Positions 12,861 through 21,667 of a DNA stretch of 64,000 nt are shown here, in pieces. The translations under genes were made by a program, and so were the position numbers. Positions within the stretch are counted from its first letter, which is position 1, and every line of letters starts with the position of its first letter. This DNA is from Pycnococcus provasolii (Eukaryota > Chlorophyta > Pseudoscourfieldiophyceae > Pseudoscourfieldiales): assembly GCA_049487715.1 (NCBI GenBank), contig CP150568.1:578280-642279 (forward strand), in the 5' to 3' direction. The notes under the pieces were generated by a model that saw only the letters and a program-made list of their open reading frames with translations, searched no databases and was not told where the DNA came from.

Positions 12861-13451
12861 TACGTGTAGTGAAAGAGGACGGCTTGGCTCGCCGCCACAC
12901 TAGCTCCTGGGCCGGCAGGAGACTGAGACCTGGCAAGTTCTGCCGAAGTAGGTGACTCAAGAACCGGCGTCTGCCCCGTCGTACGAAATGGGGACGGAAG
13001 CAAAAGCCTCGGCGTCGTCTGCTCACCAGGAAGCGCTGCGATAATCTCCTCCAGTTGCGCAAGCGTCTCACGCGCTACGTGAGCTGTCGCGTCGAGCTGC
13101 GCAGGCGTCGCTTCGCCAGCGACCCTCTCCAGCCACAGACGCCCCCGTGTGGTGTCCGCCGCTCCCTCAGAGACGTGGTGGCGCACTCGAAGCACCACTC
13201 CACCACGGTGCAACAACGTTTCGTGCTGGACTACGTCTGTGCCCAAGACCCGTGACCGAGTCTTCTCCTCTCTCGGGCACCAGTTACGGTGGGCCCGCCC
13301 GGGCCCGTCATGTGCCTTCGTTCTGCCCTGTATCCCCCATCCGCTGAGGGCGGGGAGAGGGGAACGACGCCGAGCTTTTTCTGACCCTTTTCGCCTCCCC
13401 CTCCGCCGACCCTCCGCCGAGAATCGCGAACGACGACACCGTGGCGCAGCC
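12861..13451. other. Intergenic with an unresolved minus-strand open frame
   Basis: On the minus strand ~12865-13270 is open and moderately protein-like (for example ETLAQLEEIIAALPG), followed by a good donor-like GGTGAGC near 13035. It could be the 5' exon of a gene divergent from 13452. No homology is recognised and the initiator is unclear. Confidence 0.25.
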
Positions 13452-14567
13452 ATGCCTACGCCCGCCAACACGCGCGCGCTCTCCGCACGCTCAAGGCCGT
13501 GCACGCATACCGCCTTGTCGAGGCGAGGGCGCAGCCTTAAGGTGGGTCTCGCGGCGCTTCCTCCCACCACCTCGTCAGTAGCAGCCGCGCGACAGGAGTC
13601 GGCGCTCTCGCGCGACCTAGGACTCGGAGATACGGGCGCGGACGTCTCGTACCTGCAAGAAGCTATCCTAGGCATGCGGCCGAACGGAGTGTACGATAAA
13701 GCCACCGTCGCGAACGTCAAGCGATGGCAGGGCAAGATGCGCCTGCCCACGACAGGGTACTTCGGACCGCTCAGCCGAAAGGCGGCGGCGGGAGCGTCGT
13801 CGGCGCAGCAGGCATTGACGACGACGGGGCAGGTGCGCGTCGTCGTGGGCGCGGGAAGCACTGCAGCAACGCAGGCACGGACAACGAGTGGGCCAATCTC
13901 TGCCCAACTCCTTGGCGCGTGCGCCGCCATCGTGGCAGCGGTCGTCACTGTGCGCGCAGTCAAGAGCCGTGCTGCTGTGGCGACGGAAGCGTCAACGTCT
14001 TCTTCTTCTTCTTCTTCGTCGCCGTTGCCGTCGCCGCCGTCGTCGCGTGACGTGCCGAGGGAAACGATAACCAGCGCTAGCAAAGAGCGAGACGCCGTAA
14101 GTGAAACACCGTCGACGTCGGAACGGCCGCCGTCAAGGTCCGTGTTCGCCAAGGAGCGACCTCACCCTCTTGCGGACCTGGTCAGAGCGGACGACTTTGA
14201 GGAAGTGCCCGAGGCTAGCCGGCTATCAAAACAGGATCGCGCCGTTCAGCTAACGCTCGCATACGCTCAAAGAAAGGCAGACGAGGATGGTGGCGTGTCC
14301 TCCGTTGCGAAGCCGCGATCGACTTCAACACGCCCGTCGACGTCGTTTTCGTCGTCGCCCTCGTCGTCGACGCTCGCAGCTGTCGACGGCCCTCGTAGCC
14401 GCGAGGATGTGCTTGCGGAGCGGTATGCGGCACGACGTGCCGCCGAGGTTCGAGAAGCCGTGGCACGCGCCAAGGAAAACTCCACGCCAGCCGAAGGAGA
14501 CGACGAGACCAGCGGCGAAGCCAGTCAAGACGACGATCCGCCATCGAATTCGACGTCTTCGTCGTAA
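13452..14567 (+). CDS. Peptidoglycan-binding-like domain protein, probably plastid-targeted
   Basis: 371 residues from the ATG at 13452. The N-terminal ~45 residues are rich in Arg, Ser and Ala and lack acidic residues, like a transit peptide. Residues ~52-113 form a PG_binding_1-type unit: LGLGDTGADVSYLQEAI, then NGVYDKATVANVKRWQ, then TGYFGPLSRKA, the usual G-x-x-G-x-x-V-x-x-L-Q and GxFGPxT pattern. A single hydrophobic helix follows at ~147-170, then a long Ser/Glu-rich disordered tail. Such domains bind cell-wall glycans in bacteria; plant and algal plastid versions exist with unclear roles. It converges on ALG7 with a 90-bp gap. Targeting and ligand are inferred. Confidence 0.75.
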   Translation: MPTPANTRALSARSRPCTHTALSRRGRSLKVGLAALPPTTSSVAAARQESALSRDLGLGDTGADVSYLQEAILGMRPNGVYDKATVANVKRWQGKMRLPTTGYFGPLSRKAAAGASSAQQALTTTGQVRVVVGAGSTAATQARTTSGPISAQLLGACAAIVAAVVTVRAVKSRAAVATEASTSSSSSSSSPLPSPPSSRDVPRETITSASKERDAVSETPSTSERPPSRSVFAKERPHPLADLVRADDFEEVPEASRLSKQDRAVQLTLAYAQRKADEDGGVSSVAKPRSTSTRPSTSFSSSPSSSTLAAVDGPRSREDVLAERYAARRAAEVREAVARAKENSTPAEGDDETSGEASQDDDPPSNSTSSS

Positions 14568-14657
14568 GCAAGTGGACCCAGCAAAAAGGGGAGGGAGAGA
14601 GCGAGAGAGCAAGAAGGGGGGAGGGGAGCACATGATAGCTACTTGTCACTTACTTCT

Positions 14658-16049
14658 TTACAACACCCAACCTAATTCGTAGAGCGCGCGGCGCACGCCA
14701 AAGCCGAACGCAATGCTCAACACCTGCACGACGAGCACTCGAATCGTCAGGTCTTTCTCCGTGCAAGGCCCGAAGATGTGTAGTAGGAGGTTGATGAGGT
14801 TATAGTTGGGCGTTGCAGTCAGCAGACCCGTTTTCGTGTCGAAGGTTGGAAGGCGATGGCGTGGACAAGGAACGATCTTCAGCAGCTGAGGCACGCTGTA
14901 GATGAAGTTGAACACCTGCGGTGCAAAGAATATGAGCATCGTCTCGCTGAAGTGCCCGAGAACGCCCGCGGCGCCGAGGCACATACCCGCAAGGTACGTG
15001 TACGTGTCGCCGACGAATACCCTTGACGGATACCAGTTGTGCATTAAAAGAGCGTACGTGGCGGCGAGAAACGGCGCTAGCATGGATGCGGACAGCATGT
15101 GATTTGCGGCAGTGTTTTTGTCGTCGCTGCAGACGTTCAGCAGGTTGAGCACAAGTGCGCCGACGCCGATGACGAAGCTTTGGCCAGCTTCCACGCCGTT
15201 GCATCCCGCGAGTATATTGATGGAGTTGGAGCAGAACACGACGACGAGAACCATGTAGAACTTGTAGATTGGGCCGAGGTACAAGATGCCGTCGACGGAT
15301 ATGCCGGGCACCTCGGGAACGTACGCGCGCAGTGGAGGGGGAACGACGACGTCCGTTCCGTGGCGGTAGCTTGCGAGGAGAGGCAGCGCGCTGAACACGG
15401 GCAGGACGATCTTCGCACGCCACGGAATGTCGAGAACGTCGTCGACGAATCCAAGCAGCACCATGAAGAGAACGCTCACGACACCGGCGTTGAACTCCAT
15501 GTGCCAAGCCTCGTCGTACGGCGTGGTGTCTGTGCGAAGCGTGAGCATAAGCGTCTGGTAGACGAGCGCACCGCTGACGAGCACGATGCCTGGCGCGAGC
15601 CCGATCGCCTCAGGCACGGAACCTTCGCCACCTTGCGTGCCTTTCTTGTTAATATCGCGCCCCACCAAATTCTTGCGCATGTGGTACGACACGCAGACGG
15701 GTATGACTCGCATGGTCGCGAAGAACACCGCCACGGAGACGGCAGCCAGCAGAATGAGGTGTGACGTGACGTGCTGAGATCGCGCACCGTGCTTGTAGCT
15801 GAGCGCCGCGAAGATGGCCGCGAGCATGAATACCAAAAGCGATAGGAGCTCGAGCGGGCGTGACGGCGACTCTGGCGGGATCGCACGGCCGTCCGGCTGC
15901 GTCGCGAAGGACTTCGCCTGCGGCTTGGCGGCTGACGTGCGACGCGGCGAGGGCGACCGCTCCTTCTCCTTCTGCCGGCCAGCCTGCGACTGCGCCGCCG
16001 CCGCCGACCGACGGCGCGGCGAGGCGGCACGGCCATCTTTGCCAGCCAT
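14658..16049 (-). CDS. ALG7: UDP-GlcNAc:dolichyl-phosphate GlcNAc-1-phosphotransferase
   Basis: 463 residues, multi-spanning ER enzyme that transfers GlcNAc-1-P to dolichyl phosphate, the first step of N-glycan precursor synthesis and the target of tunicamycin. Family motifs are all present: GRDINKKG with GGEGSVPEAIGL near residue 140, GFVDDVLDIPWRAKI near 200, CSNSINILAGCNGVEAGQ near 275, and NWYPSRVFVGDTYTYLAGM near 340 with the conserved Asp. The C-terminal CPRHRLPTFD segment is also typical. The N-terminal ~75 residues are a basic Ser/Arg/Pro-rich extension longer than in human DPAGT1. Start is the first in-frame ATG. Confidence 0.95.
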   Translation of the reverse strand: MAGKDGRAASPRRRSAAAAQSQAGRQKEKERSPSPRRTSAAKPQAKSFATQPDGRAIPPESPSRPLELLSLLVFMLAAIFAALSYKHGARSQHVTSHLILLAAVSVAVFFATMRVIPVCVSYHMRKNLVGRDINKKGTQGGEGSVPEAIGLAPGIVLVSGALVYQTLMLTLRTDTTPYDEAWHMEFNAGVVSVLFMVLLGFVDDVLDIPWRAKIVLPVFSALPLLASYRHGTDVVVPPPLRAYVPEVPGISVDGILYLGPIYKFYMVLVVVFCSNSINILAGCNGVEAGQSFVIGVGALVLNLLNVCSDDKNTAANHMLSASMLAPFLAATYALLMHNWYPSRVFVGDTYTYLAGMCLGAAGVLGHFSETMLIFFAPQVFNFIYSVPQLLKIVPCPRHRLPTFDTKTGLLTATPNYNLINLLLHIFGPCTEKDLTIRVLVVQVLSIAFGFGVRRALYELGWVL

Positions 16050-16214
16050 GATACTTCGATAGCCTATTCTGATCGGGCACTGAGGAGGGGAGAGGAGGGG
16101 AGGGGAGGGGAGAGATCTGTCCCAAACCGAATTCCGACCCCCAACACTTTTAGGCGGGGCGAACGTTCGCTTGGTTCGTCAAGTTTTCGAATTTCTTTTT
16201 TTATTACTGTTACT

Positions 16215-19200
16215 CTAAGACAGGTGGAAAGAGCCTGCGCCCTCCGCGACTACGTACTTGATGCGTTCGCGCATCAGGCTCTTGCTGCTGTAAGGCGGCA
16301 GCTTGAGGTAGGACGCGCAGGTCATCGCCGACGGGAGCAGCCCGTCGCTGCTGCCGGCACTCGTGCTCGCTCCGGGACTCGCGCCGAGAAGCAGGCCGGA
16401 GGGCGGCGTCGCCGGCGTCGTGCCCGGCGTGCCACTTGGCGTTGAACCCTCTCCGCTCTTGCGCACGACAGTAAGCGGCGGGTGCAGTGCCGCCAATCCG
16501 CCGCTCGGAAGCCTGGGGCTGCCCGTCACGAATGCAAGGAATCCGCGACGCTCGCGTGGCGTGAATTCGGCCATCACTTCCGCGAGCATGCGAGCGTGCA
16601 CGCATCCACGGCTGTACCCGTGATCCCACGATATCAAGTCGAGCAGATTGTCCGCACTCCAGCTTTCATCCTCCCGAGCGCCGCACAGCAGCTCGTCCAC
16701 CTCGGCAGCCGTGAATGGCTTGAGCGCATCCTCGGGCAGAACCTCGAGGAATCCGCTCCTCGCAGCCTCCAGCTGGCGTGTCACCCCGCTGCCAATCGTC
16801 GCGTCGAGAACCGCCTCGGCGTACTGCCTGAAGTTTCCACTCGTCACAAAAACGTCGCTGCCACCAGCAACGAGCTCAACGTCGTCGGCGCCGGGAACCA
16901 CGAAAGTTAGACCGAGCGAGTCGACTGACACGCCGTGCAGCACGCCCGTTCCCTCGCGTGCTGCCCGCACGAGCTCGAGCATGCTCTCACCAGCGACGGG
17001 ATCCACCTCGAGAACGTCGTGCGGCTCTGGCATCACGCCGAGCAGAACGGCGCGAACGAACACCGGATGCAACGGAAGGTCGAGCAGCCGGTTATCGTAC
17101 AACGCCTTGCCCGCCGCACGCCCGAGCAGGCGGAACATGCGCATCGTCTTCTCCTCAGCCTTGCGCGCGGCGGAGTCGCGCGGCACGCTCGCCGGGGGCA
17201 GCGGCTGCGGGAAGAGCCCGTGAGGTGCGTGCACGTACTGCTCCAAATCGTCGGCATCGGCGTCGTCGCTGTCCACGACGTCGACGACGCGAACATCCTC
17301 CGGCACGCCGTCCATCTCCATCGGCACGAAATTCTCAGAGGCACACCGCGGTCGAGCCTGCGGTGGCATATCGCCGGCATCGCGCCACATCTTCAAGTCC
17401 CTCCTGCGCATCGCCTTGCTAAGCAGCGAATAAAACTCGAGCGTGGGACCGAGGCCCGTTCCCACCTCGCCGAAGAATTCAACCTCGAGCATCGTACGCT
17501 GGCCGCAGTACATCTCCATCACCTTCTCCGCGCTCTCCAGAATGCGCTCGCGCCCGATTCTCACTTTTTGTCTCTGCACTCTTCCCACGCGAAGGTCACG
17601 GCCGCCGCCCATCGATCGCTCGCCCGCGGTATCCTGCTGTTCCTGAAGCAGGTTCAGCGCACGGCTGATTCCCAGACTCGTCAGCTGGAAGTACTGCCTG
17701 CGCAACGCGAATGGGTAGAGGTAGCTGTGCTCGCACGCGAGACGGCGGCACCAAAGTGGCAAGCCTCCCGTGCACACGACGAGCACGTCCTGCAGCTGCC
17801 TCGTCAGCTTCGTCGAAAGCTTCCTGCTGATAAATTCTGACTCGGGCACGCGAAGCAGAGCCGAACCCTCGGGTGTGAGACGCATGGCGCATCGGCAGGC
17901 TTCGTGCAGCGTTCGAAGGAGCGCTAGAATGCCCGCCTCGTCTCCGCCCGCATCACCGGAGGCGGCAACCCGCGATGTCAGCGCATGCAAAGGCTCGCCG
18001 GATGATGATGATGATGTCGTCGTGGTCGTCGTGGTCGTCGGAGGCGTCGACAGTGACGCGGCTGCTCCAGCCGTGCCAGGTGTCGATCTTTCGGTGGCTT
18101 CCGCAGCCGACGCCGACGTCGTTCTCTCAGCGAACTTGTACTGCAGGACGTGGATGCTGTCCCACATGTGCGGTCCACCACCTCGGGCACCACCAACTTC
18201 AGGGTCGTCCTCGGCATCCTCGTCTGCAGCACTGGAACCAGCACTGCCTAAGCTGGTGAGTGTGAGCCCACCTCCACCTCGAGATGAGTGTTGCTGCACA
18301 GCTTGGAAAATGGTCGTCGTCGACGGCAGCTCCACACCACCAATCAAAAATGTGAGCTGTGGACCTGACGGAGGCGTGGCCGCTGCCGCGTAGGACCGCG
18401 AGGAGGAAGATGTGCGATGGCGGCTGCCACTACCGCCGCCTGCAGATGCCGATGACGGAGATGCACGGCGGCGTGATGGCATTCCATCCTCCTCAGCCGA
18501 CGCTGACCCGCGGCTTGCATTGCTCAGGCTGCGCGATAGGGAGCCCGCACGACTTGGGCTTGGCGATCCAAGATGCACGTCGTCGACACGATCATCTAGG
18601 CTCGACGGACCCGCGGGCACCTCCTCGTGGTCGTCGTCGTCGTCCTCTTCATCCTCTTCATCCTCCTCATCTTCATCGTCCTCTTCCTCCTCGTCCTCGT
18701 CATCCACCGGCTCCTCCTCCATCGCATCATCCTCGTCGTCATCCTCGTCGCCATCGGCATCACCGCCACCCGTGCCGAGCATCTCCTCGTCGCGATCTCG
18801 CTCCGCCTGCTCACGCCGTGTTAGGCGTCTGCGCATCGGCTCGTCGCCACCGCGACTAGATGCGACGCGAACACGAGGGAGCAAAAATTCTTCCACCGCA
18901 GCGAGGGTTGCGAGCGGCTCGATGAGAACGACGTTCGAAGAGTAGTCGCCGAGCACCGACGACGACACGCCAGGTGCGCGAGACAGACGCAACTTGAGTG
19001 GCTGCGTGAGTGCTTCGAGGGCACCGGCACGCGACGTCATCGACCCGCTGCCACCACTGCCGCCACCTCCAAAGCGACTTCGTCCCATGCCCAGCGACGC
19101 CGGTACGTGAGCAACCGAAACGACGTGGCGTTCCACGCTCTCCAGTCCGCTCTGCAACTTTCGCAGCAGCGCAACGAAGCCATCCGGCCTGCTAGCTGCC

Positions 19201-21200
19201 GTCGCGACCATCGTCGCTAACCGCCGCCTCGCAACAGTAGGATCTGAGTCGCCAGCGAGATAAGCATTAAGCGTCGCCACCACGCCGCTCGCGAGGAACT
19301 CGAAGTTGGACAGTGTATTCGGCTGTTCAAACACTTTCTGCAGCGCCGCAAGTGAAGTGCCCTCGTTTGAAACAGCCTTGAGTTGCTCGCAGACGCCACG
19401 AAGTGCGGCGAGCTCCTCCGTCTCACCCGCGCCGGTGACGCCCGCGGAATCGAGCACACGGCGAAGAACAAATGCCTGTTCTCGCATCCTCTCGAGCGAG
19501 GCGGAGGATGGCGTCTGTGGGGTGTGCGGCGTCTGTGGCGAAGCGGCGGCGGCATCGCTAGCTGTCTTGCTCTTTTGCTGTTCTTGCTCCTCGCCGCAGA
19601 GTTGCATCACCACATGAACAAGTCCCTCCTTCACGAACGTGGACCGAAAAATCTCCGGAAGCTTTCCAAGAAGATCTTCCGCCATGAAGAGCGCGCACAA
19701 CGCGCTCGCCTTGTCGCGTCCCGAAGCGACGCCAGCCAAGAAGCTTGACACCGGAACGTCGCGAAGCAGCTGCTCGAGCGTCGCGGACGTTGTGCCCGCA
19801 ACAAGCTTTGCGCACGTTTCGAGGCACGTGTGACGCACGTGCGAGCGTACTGTGACGCTGTGCACATGCATCATGAGCTCGAAGAGGTCTCTTGCGCACG
19901 TTTCCACCAACGGTGTAGGTAGAGGCTCGTCGGTGCTCTCACCACCTGGTCCATCGTCATCGCCAGCTGTCATTGCTGCTGCTGCACGCGCGCTCGGCGC
20001 AAATGCATCGCGACTACGTGGCAGCTTCGGAAGCAGGTTGTTTGCCACGTCCAGCAATTCCGCGAGCTGATCCGTCGTTCGCAGCCCAGGCGTTCCACGC
20101 GCACCACCTGGGCTAGGCCCTGGTGTCGCCACCATCGGCGAGCTAGAGAGAAGGTCGCGCAGCGTCGCGCTAAATCCCGAGCTTAGCAGTTGTACCGCCA
20201 CGGTGCGCGAGTTCGCGGTGCAGGCACGAAGCAGGCGAACGAGGTTTGCAAATCCAACCGGGGAGAGCGTCGTGGACGACGCCGCCATCTCCGACGGGTC
20301 GACGAGGCGCGCTGCGATGTCCGCGACGCCGCTTTCGCACAGAACGGCAACGCGCGCAGGCGTTCGTGCCACCTCCGAGATGCGGCTCAGTGCCACCGCC
20401 GCGTGCTCGACAACGCGGCTGTCCGAGTTGTTGAGAAGGTTCGAGAGCAGCGGCACTGCGTGGCTGACGATGGACCACGTCGAGTCGTCGCGTGGGAGGT
20501 GCGCACACATCTGCGCGGCTGTTGACGCCGCGACGCGCTGCACGCCCGTAGGGAAGAAGTCCAGGAAGCTCAGGCACGCGAGAAGGCCGCCCTCGGAAAT
20601 GAGCACGCTGCCGTGGTTCTGGCTGAGTTTCTCGAGCAGCTGTAGGCTCTGCTCCGCGAGGTCGATGTACTCGATGGCAAGCAGCTTTGCGCATATCGTT
20701 GGAACGCACCCTGCGTGAACGATCGCGCTGCACGACGAAGGAAGGACGTCCGCTAGGTGCGTGAGCGCGCGGCACGCGAGCAGCATGAGGTCAGGGTTGT
20801 GCTCTGCATTCAGCAGGTTGGCGCACGGCGCCACGACGCTGTCAACGCGCAGTCCAATGAGCGTATCCTCGCTAGCAACCGAGAGCGTTTCGCAGAGTGC
20901 CGTGAGCGCGCCTAGCTGCCTGCCTTCGTCGCCGTCGGCACGCAGTCCCGCGAGTATGTCCTTGAGCTGCCCGCGCATGACGGCGCCTGCTCCGAACCCT
21001 CCTCCCGGGAGTAGGTCCTCGAGTCCCCCTCCGAGTCTCGCGAGCAGTTCCTGCAGGGCGCCCGTCGTGGTTGTGGCTGCAGCTGCAGCAGCTGCTGCTG
21101 CCGCGGCTGCGGAGTCCGGCGCCGAGTCCGCCGCCGCCGCCGCCGCCGCCGCTGCCGCTGCCGGCGCCGTATCTTCTGCGGGCGTGTTATCGTCGTCCAT
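16215..21200 (-). CDS. UPL3: HECT E3 ubiquitin ligase, UPL3/TRIP12 class with ARM repeats
   Basis: ~1,661 residues from the ATG at 21200; an upstream in-frame GTG is unlikely. Poly-Ala N-terminus, then armadillo-like repeats (~80-600; ALTALCETLSVASE, LSFLDFFPTGVQRVAAS). A disordered middle carries a long Asp/Glu run (~800). The C-terminal HECT domain has EFFGEVGTGLGPTLEFYS in the N-lobe and the catalytic Cys in MTCASYLKLPPYSS, followed by GAGSFHLS at the end. UPL3 in plants and TRIP12 in animals ubiquitinate nuclear and regulatory proteins. It is divergent from the amidase-like gene; the shared spacer has a G-rich repeat. Intronless over 5 kb. Confidence 0.95.
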   Translation of the reverse strand: MDDDNTPAEDTAPAAAAAAAAAAADSAPDSAAAAAAAAAAAATTTTGALQELLARLGGGLEDLLPGGGFGAGAVMRGQLKDILAGLRADGDEGRQLGALTALCETLSVASEDTLIGLRVDSVVAPCANLLNAEHNPDLMLLACRALTHLADVLPSSCSAIVHAGCVPTICAKLLAIEYIDLAEQSLQLLEKLSQNHGSVLISEGGLLACLSFLDFFPTGVQRVAASTAAQMCAHLPRDDSTWSIVSHAVPLLSNLLNNSDSRVVEHAAVALSRISEVARTPARVAVLCESGVADIAARLVDPSEMAASSTTLSPVGFANLVRLLRACTANSRTVAVQLLSSGFSATLRDLLSSSPMVATPGPSPGGARGTPGLRTTDQLAELLDVANNLLPKLPRSRDAFAPSARAAAAMTAGDDDGPGGESTDEPLPTPLVETCARDLFELMMHVHSVTVRSHVRHTCLETCAKLVAGTTSATLEQLLRDVPVSSFLAGVASGRDKASALCALFMAEDLLGKLPEIFRSTFVKEGLVHVVMQLCGEEQEQQKSKTASDAAAASPQTPHTPQTPSSASLERMREQAFVLRRVLDSAGVTGAGETEELAALRGVCEQLKAVSNEGTSLAALQKVFEQPNTLSNFEFLASGVVATLNAYLAGDSDPTVARRRLATMVATAASRPDGFVALLRKLQSGLESVERHVVSVAHVPASLGMGRSRFGGGGSGGSGSMTSRAGALEALTQPLKLRLSRAPGVSSSVLGDYSSNVVLIEPLATLAAVEEFLLPRVRVASSRGGDEPMRRRLTRREQAERDRDEEMLGTGGGDADGDEDDDEDDAMEEEPVDDEDEEEEDDEDEEDEEDEEDDDDDHEEVPAGPSSLDDRVDDVHLGSPSPSRAGSLSRSLSNASRGSASAEEDGMPSRRRASPSSASAGGGSGSRHRTSSSSRSYAAAATPPSGPQLTFLIGGVELPSTTTIFQAVQQHSSRGGGGLTLTSLGSAGSSAADEDAEDDPEVGGARGGGPHMWDSIHVLQYKFAERTTSASAAEATERSTPGTAGAAASLSTPPTTTTTTTTSSSSSGEPLHALTSRVAASGDAGGDEAGILALLRTLHEACRCAMRLTPEGSALLRVPESEFISRKLSTKLTRQLQDVLVVCTGGLPLWCRRLACEHSYLYPFALRRQYFQLTSLGISRALNLLQEQQDTAGERSMGGGRDLRVGRVQRQKVRIGRERILESAEKVMEMYCGQRTMLEVEFFGEVGTGLGPTLEFYSLLSKAMRRRDLKMWRDAGDMPPQARPRCASENFVPMEMDGVPEDVRVVDVVDSDDADADDLEQYVHAPHGLFPQPLPPASVPRDSAARKAEEKTMRMFRLLGRAAGKALYDNRLLDLPLHPVFVRAVLLGVMPEPHDVLEVDPVAGESMLELVRAAREGTGVLHGVSVDSLGLTFVVPGADDVELVAGGSDVFVTSGNFRQYAEAVLDATIGSGVTRQLEAARSGFLEVLPEDALKPFTAAEVDELLCGAREDESWSADNLLDLISWDHGYSRGCVHARMLAEVMAEFTPRERRGFLAFVTGSPRLPSGGLAALHPPLTVVRKSGEGSTPSGTPGTTPATPPSGLLLGASPGASTSAGSSDGLLPSAMTCASYLKLPPYSSKSLMRERIKYVVAEGAGSFHLS

Positions 21201-21413
21201 GGCCGTTGGTGGTACCCTACCCGGCACCGGCACCTCTCCTCCGAGGATAGGGATGGACAGCAGGCAGGTGGCCGGGGGCGGGGCGGGGAAAACGTCCTCC
21301 TTCTCACTCTCCCTCTCCTTTCCACGCGGCGCAGAACCCTCTCAGAAACCTCGCTCAAAGAACACCCTCGGACATACACTCGGACATCGGAGGAAGAAGA
21401 ACCCGCGGGGTTT

Positions 21414-21497
21414 CTCGGGGTTTGAGTTTGGGGGTTTGAGTTTGGGGGTTTGGTTTGGGGGTTTGAGTTTGGGGGTTTGAGTTTGGGGGTTTGAGTT
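21414..21497 (+). repeat. G-rich tandem repeat (GGGGGTTTGAGTTT) in a divergent promoter
   Basis: About six runs of four to five G separated by TTTGAGTTT or similar, between the UPL3 start and the next gene. The pattern could fold into G-quadruplexes on this strand. It resembles the reverse complement of the C-rich subtelomeric repeats at 62.0-62.5 kb. Confidence 0.8.
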
Positions 21498-21667
21498 GGA
21501 CAGATTTTTTTTGCTCGTGGATCACCTTCCTGGATCAAATCCCTCCTGGTCCGGGTCCGTCGCCTTTGGTTCTGTTAGTTTGCGAATCGTTGACTCCTTC
21601 CCTTCCCTCTCCTCCCCTTCCCTCCCTCCCGGTCCCCGTTCAAACTGCCTTAAACACCTTAAGGGCA

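Noticed and set aside
12860-14152. 430-residue minus-strand open frame as a single gene
   Set aside because: Its 5' two-thirds are antisense to the clear peptidoglycan-binding-domain gene; only the last ~130 codons might be coding.
14800-15764. Long frames opposite ALG7 on both strands
   Set aside because: The ALG7 frame has all family motifs; the others are shadows in GC-rich sequence.
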